Assembly: GCA_030040525.1 (NCBI GenBank)
Contig: JASHTN010000047.1
Span: forward strand, 1 to 6,110
Reading direction: 5' to 3'
DNA: 6,110 nucleotides
From: Gammaproteobacteria bacterium
GTDB taxonomy: Bacteria; Pseudomonadota; Gammaproteobacteria; Steroidobacterales; Steroidobacteraceae
Shown: positions 1 to 4,151 of the stretch, piece after piece
Layout of the letters: the number at the start of each line of letters is the position of its first letter
How positions within the stretch are numbered: the stretch's first letter is position 1
Translations under genes and position numbers: made by a program
The notes under the pieces: model-generated
What the model was told of the DNA's origin: nothing
What the model saw: the letters and a program-made list of their open reading frames with translations, nothing else
The model's database searches: none

Positions 1-682
1 CGAGGTTCTTGCCGCGCTCGCTCGGGTTGGAGCGGTAATCGAGCACGTCGTCGACCAGCTGGTAGGCCGTGCCCAGGTGCCGGCCGTAGGCGGCGAGGGC
101 TGCGCGCAGCGCCGGCGCGCCCGCGGACAGCACGGCGCCGATCTCGGCCCCGGCCTCGAACAGCTTGGCGGTCTTGCGGTAGATGACGTCGAGATAGCGC
201 TGCTCGGTCGTTTCGGGATCGTGCGCGTTCATCAGCTGCAGCACTTCCCCCTCGGCGATCACGTTGGTTGCTTCGGCCATGATCTCCATGACCGGCTGGC
301 TGGCCAGCGCTGCCATCATCTGGAAGGCGCGCGAGTAGACGAAATCCCCCACCAGCACGCTCGCCTGATTGCCGAAGACCTCGTTGGCCGTGTCCCGGCC
401 GCGGCGCAGCGATGAGCTGTCGACGACGTCGTCGTGCAGCAGCGTGGCGGTGTGAATGAACTCGATGAAGGCAGCTGCCCCGATGTGGTCAGCGCCGGTG
501 TGGCCGCAGGCGCGCGCAGCCAGCACCACCAGCAGCGGCCGCAGCCGCTTGCCGCCGCCGGCAATGATGTGCTCGGCGACCTGGTTGATGAGCGGCACCG
601 AGCTCTTGAGGTGCGCCCGGATGCTGCCGTCCACAGAGCGCAGATCCTCCAGCACCAGCGCGCGAATGTTCTCCAGGGTCAT
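1..682 (-). CDS. ispB: Octaprenyl/polyprenyl diphosphate synthase, partial (C-terminus beyond left edge)
   Basis: This is a long-chain trans-prenyltransferase that condenses isopentenyl diphosphate onto farnesyl diphosphate to build the polyprenyl tail of ubiquinone or menaquinone. It is a cytosolic class I all-alpha enzyme. The 227 codons present show GGGKRLRP (residues 42-49), the first aspartate-rich motif LLHDDVVD (81-88) followed by LRRGR, the KTAKLFEA segment (170-177) and the second aspartate-rich motif LVDDVLDY (209-216). Both Mg-diphosphate binding sites are therefore intact. The residue five positions before the first motif is a small Ala79, as in E. coli IspB, which permits long chains; the exact product length cannot be read from sequence. 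E. coli IspB has 323 residues, so roughly 95 are missing to the left. The ATG at 682 is preceded two codons upstream by an in-frame TAA, which fixes the start, although no good Shine-Dalgarno is visible. A weak -10-like TAGGAT (minus strand, 738-733) lies about 45 bases upstream without a clear -35. The gene diverges from rplU, the usual gammaproteobacterial arrangement. Confidence 0.95.
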   Translation of the reverse strand, partial: MTLENIRALVLEDLRSVDGSIRAHLKSSVPLINQVAEHIIAGGGKRLRPLLVVLAARACGHTGADHIGAAAFIEFIHTATLLHDDVVDSSSLRRGRDTANEVFGNQASVLVGDFVYSRAFQMMAALASQPVMEIMAEATNVIAEGEVLQLMNAHDPETTEQRYLDVIYRKTAKLFEAGAEIGAVLSAGAPALRAALAAYGRHLGTAYQLVDDVLDYRSNPSERGKNL

Positions 683-804
683 GGCTTACGGAGAGTGTGC
701 CCGGCGGAGCTCAGGGTTCTCGATGCGGCCGCATCCTAGCACCCAGGCGGTTTGCGGGCGGCGCGGAATGGCGGCTAAGTGCCTGTGCCCCTTGAGGAAG
801 CCGT

Positions 805-833
805 TTGACCGCGCCGGGGTGCGCCAGTAGAAT
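805..833 (+). promoter_or_regulatory. Sigma-70-type promoter of the rplU-rpmA unit
   Basis: A TTGACC -35 hexamer (805-810) and a TAGAAT -10 hexamer (828-833) are separated by exactly 17 bases. Each matches consensus at five of six positions. Transcription would start near 839-841, giving a leader of about 33 bases before the rplU ATG at 874. The placement also rules out upstream in-frame start codons (TTG at 805, ATG at 832), because they lie inside the promoter. The promoter reading is inferred from the match and spacing. Confidence 0.8.
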
Positions 834-873
834 GCGCGGCCCTTTCTCCCTGCAACCCATTCCTTTCCCTACC

Positions 874-1188
874 ATGTACGCGGTCATCGCCACGGGCGGC
901 AAGCAATATCGGGTGACGAAGGACGGCGTGCTGCGCGTCGAGAGGCTGGACGCGGAGCCGGGCAGCATCGTCGAATTCGGCGAGGTGCTCCTGGTCGGCG
1001 AGGGTGCCGACGTCAAGGTCGGCAAGCCCACCCTCAAGGGTGGCAAGGTGCTGGCGACGGTCGTGCGCCACGGCAAGGGCGCCAAGGTGTCGGTCGTGAA
1101 ATTCAAGCGCCGCGCGCATTACCTGCGCCAGAAGACCCACCGCCAGGCGTACACGGAAGTGAAGGTCACGGAGATCCGCGCGGGCTGA
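874..1188 (+). CDS. rplU: 50S ribosomal protein bL21
   Basis: This is large-subunit ribosomal protein bL21, which binds 23S rRNA and takes part in assembly of the 50S particle. It has 104 residues against about 103 in E. coli. The start MYAVIATGGKQYRV is the classic N-terminus, and the basic C-terminal signature KFKRRAHYLRQKTHRQAYT spans roughly residues 76-94. The usual Gly before HRQ is Thr88 here, a small departure. The ATG at 874 is chosen because the family starts at MYAV and because longer in-frame starts fall within the promoter. No Shine-Dalgarno precedes it: the leader 841-873 is about 85% pyrimidine. rpmA follows after 34 bases in the same direction, as in nearly all bacteria, so the two are probably cotranscribed. 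Confidence 0.97.
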   Translation: MYAVIATGGKQYRVTKDGVLRVERLDAEPGSIVEFGEVLLVGEGADVKVGKPTLKGGKVLATVVRHGKGAKVSVVKFKRRAHYLRQKTHRQAYTEVKVTEIRAG

Positions 1189-1222
1189 AGCGGCGCGCTC
1201 TAGCAGCTCTTGAGGACACGTC

Positions 1223-1522
1223 ATGGCACATAAGAAGGCAGGCGGCAGCACCAAGAACGGCCGCGACTCCCACTCCAAGCGGCTGGGCGTCAAGCGCTTT
1301 GGCGGCGAGCACGTGCTGGCCGGCAACATCATCGTGCGCCAGCGCGGCACGCAGGTGCGTCCCGGCACGAACGTGGGGGTCGGGACCGACCACACGCTGT
1401 TCGCCCGGGTGAGCGGGCGGGTGCAGTTCCAGAGGAAGGGTGCCGGGCAGCGCGTCTACGTGAGCGTTCTGCCCGAGAGCGCCGCGGTATCCGGGGAAGC
1501 GCCCGCGCCCGCGAAGGCGTAG
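1223..1522 (+). CDS. rpmA: 50S ribosomal protein bL27
   Basis: This is large-subunit protein bL27, whose flexible N-terminus reaches toward the peptidyl-transferase centre and helps position tRNA substrates. The protein begins MAHKKAGGSTKNGRDS with no cleavable N-terminal extension of the Firmicutes kind. The family signature GNIIVRQRGT is at residues 34-43 and the conserved NVGVGTDHTLFA at 50-61. At 99 residues it is about 14 longer than the usual 85. The excess is a C-terminal tail from about residue 85, rich in Ala, Pro, Glu and Ser and ending APAPAKA, beyond the ribosomal fold. A clear Shine-Dalgarno TGAGGA (1211-1216) sits six bases before the ATG. It lies 34 bases after rplU and is followed by a terminator-like hairpin, so rplU-rpmA looks like a complete transcription unit. 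Confidence 0.97.
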   Translation: MAHKKAGGSTKNGRDSHSKRLGVKRFGGEHVLAGNIIVRQRGTQVRPGTNVGVGTDHTLFARVSGRVQFQRKGAGQRVYVSVLPESAAVSGEAPAPAKA

Positions 1523-1552
1523 CGCCGCGCACAGCAGCACCGGAGCGAGTCG

Positions 1553-1592
1553 CTGAACGAACCCCGGCCTCACCGCCGGGGTTTTCGTTCAG
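1553..1592 (+). terminator. Rho-independent terminator or attenuator between rpmA and obgE
   Basis: A 9-bp perfect stem, AACCCCGGC (1560-1568) with GCCGGGGTT (1575-1583), encloses a 6-base loop and runs into TTTT. Outside it, CTGAACG (1553-1559) can pair with CGTTCAG (1586-1592) across a two-base TT bulge, making a 16-bp interrupted stem. It begins 30 bases after the rpmA stop and ends 15 bases before the obgE start. It may end the ribosomal transcript fully, or partly with readthrough into obgE. The T-tract is short (four T, then CGTT), so termination strength is uncertain. Confidence 0.8.
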
Positions 1593-1607
1593 GGTTAGAG
1601 TAATCCG

Positions 1608-2684
1608 ATGAAATTCGTCGACGAGGCGCGACTGCGCGTGCAGGCCGGCAACGGCGGGCGGGGCAGCGCCAGCTTCAGGCGCGAGAAGTTCGTGCCTTTC
1701 GGCGGGCCGGACGGGGGCGACGGCGGCCACGGCGGCAGCGTCTACCTGCGCGCCGCCTCCGGCATCAATACGCTCGCGGACTTTCGTATCGAGCGCACCT
1801 TCAAGGCGGGGCACGGCGAGCCCGGCGGCGGCAACGACTGCAGCGGCCGCGGCGGCGCCGACCTCTACGTGCCGGTGCCGATCGGCACCGTGGTGCGCGA
1901 TGCCGGAACGCACGAGGAGCTCGGCGATCTGACCCGCGACGGCGAGACACTCCTGGTGGCACGCGGCGGCAAGGGGGGCTGGGGCAACCAGCGCTTCAAG
2001 TCGAGCACCAATCGTTCGCCCCGCCAGTTCGGGCCGGGACTGCCGGGGGAAAAGCGCTCGCTCGAATTCGAGCTGCGGCTGATCGCCGACGTGGGGCTTC
2101 TCGGCCTCCCCAACGCCGGCAAATCGACGCTCATCCGCGCGGTTTCCGCGGCGCGTCCGAAGGTGGCGGATTACCCCTTCACGACGCTGCACCCGAATCT
2201 CGGGGTCGTCGACGTCGGCGAGCATCGCAGCTTCGTGATGGCGGACATTCCGGGCCTCATCGCCGGGGCTGCGGAGGGCGCGGGACTGGGCGTGCGCTTC
2301 CTCAGGCACCTGCAGCGCACGCGGCTGCTGCTGCACCTGGTCGATATTGCGCCGCCGGACCCCGCGGCCGACCCGGTGCGGGATGCGCGCGCGATCGTGC
2401 GTGAGCTCAGGAGATTCAGCCGCGAGCTGGCCGCCAAGCCCCGCTGGCTGGTGCTGAACAAGCGCGATCTGCTGCCCGAAGGCGCAGCACAACGGCGCGC
2501 ACGCTCCATCGTGCGCTCACTGCGCTATCGCGGCAGGTGGTTCCTGATCTCCGGCGTTACCGGGCAGGGGACCCGGGAGCTCTGTGAGGCGGTTATGACG
2601 CTTTTGGAGGAGCGCGCTCGCGCGGCACGCGGGCGCGCATCAGCTCGAGCAGATGCTGGCGGCGCGCCGCAGGACGCAACTTGA
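1608..2684 (+). CDS. obgE: Obg-family GTPase (ObgE/CgtA)
   Basis: This is an essential GTPase that associates with the 50S subunit and acts in late ribosome assembly and the stringent response. The 358-residue protein has the glycine-rich Obg fold at about 1-158, with repeated GG motifs such as GGPDGGDGGHGG at 32-43. The GTPase domain follows: G1 GLPNAGKST (166-174), G2 FTT (191-193), G3 DIPGL (213-217), G4 NKRD (284-287) and G5 ISGVTGQG (314-321). G5 has Ser-Gly where Ser-Ala is usual; this contact is mainly through the backbone, so function is probably kept. E. coli ObgE has 390 residues. Here the tail after about 336 is short, Ala/Arg-rich and not acidic. Third-position GC drops in the last 23 codons (12 of 23), where a minus-strand frame overlaps. 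The start has only a weak AGAG upstream and lies 15 bases after the rpmA hairpin. The gene sits downstream of rplU-rpmA as in most bacteria. Confidence 0.97.
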   Translation: MKFVDEARLRVQAGNGGRGSASFRREKFVPFGGPDGGDGGHGGSVYLRAASGINTLADFRIERTFKAGHGEPGGGNDCSGRGGADLYVPVPIGTVVRDAGTHEELGDLTRDGETLLVARGGKGGWGNQRFKSSTNRSPRQFGPGLPGEKRSLEFELRLIADVGLLGLPNAGKSTLIRAVSAARPKVADYPFTTLHPNLGVVDVGEHRSFVMADIPGLIAGAAEGAGLGVRFLRHLQRTRLLLHLVDIAPPDPAADPVRDARAIVRELRRFSRELAAKPRWLVLNKRDLLPEGAAQRRARSIVRSLRYRGRWFLISGVTGQGTRELCEAVMTLLEERARAARGRASARADAGGAPQDAT

Positions 2685-2730
2685 GCGGCGTGGGAATCAC
2701 CGGGACGGGAATCTTCGGGTTCGTGTTCAT
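2593..2730 (-). CDS. Possible small protein, 45 aa, downstream of rpsT and antisense to the obgE 3' end
   Basis: The frame runs from an ATG at 2730 to a TAA at 2593-2595 and encodes 45 residues. I do not recognise the product. It has a Pro/Ile/Val-rich N-terminal part (MNTNPKIPVPVIPTPLK), then a basic stretch predicted to favour a helix (RRQHLLELMRARVPRER), and no membrane segment or cysteines. Support: it begins 14 bases after the rpsT stop on the same strand. It has a GAGGT Shine-Dalgarno five bases before the ATG. Its codons prefer G/C at the third position both in the obgE-rpsT gap and within the overlap (20 of 23 codons for residues 17-39), whereas obgE codons 336-358 over the same bases score only 12 of 23. 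It would be cotranscribed with rpsT. Against it: it is short, unrecognised and overlaps obgE by 92 bases. The obgE tail may simply have drifted into it. Confidence 0.5.
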   Translation of the reverse strand: MNTNPKIPVPVIPTPLKLRPAARRQHLLELMRARVPRERAPPKAS

Positions 2731-2735
2731 CGCGG

Positions 2736-2740
2736 ACCTC
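2736..2740 (-). promoter_or_regulatory. Shine-Dalgarno of the small frame after rpsT
   Basis: On the minus strand, GAGGT lies five bases upstream of the ATG at 2730, within the 14-base gap after the rpsT stop codon. This is one of the better ribosome binding sites in the window and is the main local evidence that the 45-codon frame is translated. Confidence 0.5.
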
Positions 2741-2744
2741 AATG

Positions 2745-3008
2745 TCAATGCATCGCGCGGATGCGGGCTGCCAGGCGGCTCTTGTGCCGCGCAGCCTTGT
2801 TGCGATGGATAATCCGTTTGCCCACCAGAGAGTCGATCACCGGCACCGCCTGCTGGTAGCTGACCCGGGCCGCCTCTGGATTGCCGCCGGCGATGGCCGT
2901 GGTCACGGCGCGCACCGCGGTGCGCATGCGGGATCGCAGTGCGACGTTGCGGGCGCGGTGCTTCTCAGCCTGGCGGGCGGCTTTCTCGGCGGACTTGGTA
3001 TTGGCCAC
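2745..3008 (-). CDS. rpsT: 30S ribosomal protein bS20
   Basis: This is small-subunit protein bS20, a helical, highly basic protein that binds 16S rRNA early in 30S assembly. The 87-residue product matches the family length. It begins MANTKSAEKAARQAEKHRARN and carries the conserved SRMRTAVRAV region and the C-terminal IIHRNKAARHKSRLAARI block. The start codon is GTG at 3008-3006, supported by the family N-terminus and by GGAG five bases upstream. E. coli rpsT starts with another weak codon, UUG, which is tied to its autogenous control, so the GTG may have a similar role (inference). It is transcribed toward obgE, with a promoter candidate upstream at 3053-3081. No terminator hairpin is seen after it; a possible 45-codon frame follows instead. 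Confidence 0.97.
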   Translation of the reverse strand: MANTKSAEKAARQAEKHRARNVALRSRMRTAVRAVTTAIAGGNPEAARVSYQQAVPVIDSLVGKRIIHRNKAARHKSRLAARIRAMH

Positions 3009-3013
3009 TAAAT

Positions 3014-3017
3014 CTCC
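3014..3017 (-). promoter_or_regulatory. Shine-Dalgarno deciding the GTG start of rpsT
   Basis: GGAG on the minus strand lies five bases before the GTG at 3008, confirming this non-ATG start together with the conserved MANTKSA N-terminus. Confidence 0.75.
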
Positions 3018-3052
3018 GTGCTCGCGTGCCCCCTCGGGGTCGCGGGGCCGGT

Positions 3053-3081
3053 AGTCTGCTCAGCCGACCTCTCCTTGTCAA
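3053..3081 (-). promoter_or_regulatory. Candidate promoter of rpsT
   Basis: On the minus strand a perfect -35 hexamer TTGACA (3081-3076) is followed after 17 bases by CAGACT (3058-3053), a three-of-six match to the -10 consensus. Transcription would start near 3046, leaving a leader of about 38 bases before the GTG. The strong -35 and ideal spacing make it likely despite the weak -10. Confidence 0.6.
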
Positions 3082-3163
3082 CGCGGCGTCCTCTTGCGAC
3101 ACACCGCGGCGCCCGCGGTTCACATAAACTTGAGTCGCGGCCCGCAGTGCGCGGCCGGCATGA

Positions 3164-3188
3164 TAACTTATTTCCAAGGAATCAGTTA
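3164..3188 (+). promoter_or_regulatory. AT-rich imperfect dyad upstream of ribF
   Basis: TAACT (3164-3168) and AGTTA (3184-3188) flank TTCC (3172-3175) and GGAA (3178-3181), giving a nearly symmetric imperfect inverted repeat 11 bases before the ribF ATG. Bases 3161-3195 are about 69% A+T in a GC-rich background. It could be an operator, a leader hairpin or just the melted part of the ribF promoter; GATAAC (3162-3167) is a possible -10 with no convincing -35. It is too small to be an FMN riboswitch. Confidence 0.3.
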
Positions 3189-3199
3189 CTTAAGGCCAC

Positions 3200-4144
3200 A
3201 TGCAGCTCGTTCGCGGACCTCAGGCGTTGGCCGGCACCGAGCACGGCAGCGTCCTCACCATCGGCGCTTACGACGGCCTGCACCTCGGGCACCAGGCGCT
3301 GATCGCACGCGCGGGCGAAGAGGCTGTGCGGCGCAGGCAGCCGGCGCTGCTCCTGACCTTCGAGCCGATGCCGCGGGAGTTTCTCAGCCCGAAGGACCCG
3401 CCGGCGCGGCTCACGAGCCTGCGCGAGCGCTGGCGGATCCTCGCAGGCTCGCCGCTCAGCCACCTGTGGCTGCTGCGTTTCGGGGAAGGTTTGCGTAACC
3501 TCTCGGCGGGGGAGTTCGCCGAGCTTCTGGTCAAGGCGGCGCGCGCCCGTCATGTGGTGGTCGGCCACGACTTTCGCTTCGCCCGCCACGGCGAGGCGAC
3601 GGCGCCGGTGCTCGCCGCCGCCGGCGAGCGGCTCGGGTTCGCGGTCGAGGTGCTGTCGCCTGTGATGCTCGACGGCGAGCGCATCAGCAGCAGCGGCGTG
3701 CGCACGGCGCTCGCGCGAGGGGAATTCGCGCGCGCCAGGCGCTGGCTGGGGCGGGCCTACTCGATGCGCGGGCGCGTCATCCCGGGTAAGCGGCTGGGCC
3801 GGGAGCTGGGATTTCCGACCGCCAATCTGGCCCTCGCGCGCCGGCGAGCGCCGGTCGCGGGGATCTTCGCGGTGTGGGTGCGCGGCGTCTCGCCAGAGCC
3901 GCTCGCGGGCGTGGCGAGTCTCGGCACCCGCCCGACGATCGGCGGTGTCGAGGCGCTGCTGGAAGCGCACCTGTTCGATTTTTCGGGCGACCTGTACGGC
4001 CGGGAGATCGAGGTGGAATTCGTCGCCAAGCTGCGCGAGGAGCGCTGCTTCGAGACGCTCGAGGCACTCGTTGCGCAGATGCGGCGCGATGCCGAGGAGG
4101 CACGACAGATTCTCGCCGGCGGCGCAGCCGCGGCTTGCGAATGA
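3200..4144 (+). CDS. ribF: Bifunctional riboflavin kinase / FMN adenylyltransferase
   Basis: This enzyme phosphorylates riboflavin to FMN and then adenylylates FMN to FAD in the cytosol. The 314 residues match the usual 305-320. The N-terminal adenylyltransferase domain (about 1-175) has the nucleotidyl-transferase motif GAYDGLHLGHQ (22-32), VGHDFRFA (121-128) and ERISSSGVR (160-168). The C-terminal kinase domain (about 185-310) has GKRLGRELGFPTANL (196-210) with the PTAN ATP/Mg site, SLGTRPTIGG (240-249), and EAHLFDFSGDLYG (255-267) with the likely catalytic base Glu255. The first motif reads GAYDG where GNFDG is common. The stretch after DFRF is about two residues shorter than in E. coli and lacks the usual Gly after the second Phe. 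The start is ATG at 3200, with AAGG (3192-3195) four bases upstream. ileS follows after 7 bases, so the two form an operon. Confidence 0.96.
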   Translation: MQLVRGPQALAGTEHGSVLTIGAYDGLHLGHQALIARAGEEAVRRRQPALLLTFEPMPREFLSPKDPPARLTSLRERWRILAGSPLSHLWLLRFGEGLRNLSAGEFAELLVKAARARHVVVGHDFRFARHGEATAPVLAAAGERLGFAVEVLSPVMLDGERISSSGVRTALARGEFARARRWLGRAYSMRGRVIPGKRLGRELGFPTANLALARRRAPVAGIFAVWVRGVSPEPLAGVASLGTRPTIGGVEALLEAHLFDFSGDLYGREIEVEFVAKLREERCFETLEALVAQMRRDAEEARQILAGGAAAACE

Positions 4145-4151
4145 AACGGAC

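Noticed and set aside
805..873. Longer N-terminus for bL21 starting at TTG 805 or ATG 832
   Set aside because: Both codons fall in the -35 and -10 boxes of the promoter, and family members begin at MYAV.
1329..2492. 387-codon minus-strand frame opposite rpmA and obgE
   Set aside because: It spans two clear genes and the hairpin between them, and its translation is Ala/Arg-rich without motifs.
2685..2744. Bidirectional terminator between the convergent obgE and rpsT
   Set aside because: No stem followed by a T-tract could be found on either strand; the gap is better explained by the small minus-strand frame.
3009..3199. FMN riboswitch upstream of ribF
   Set aside because: The spacer is shared with the rpsT promoter and shows none of the multi-helix arrangement or conserved blocks of the RFN element.
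4141..4144. ATGA overlap at the ribF stop as the start of ileS
   Set aside because: That ATG is in a different frame from ileS; the ileS frame starts at 4152 with the typical N-terminus.
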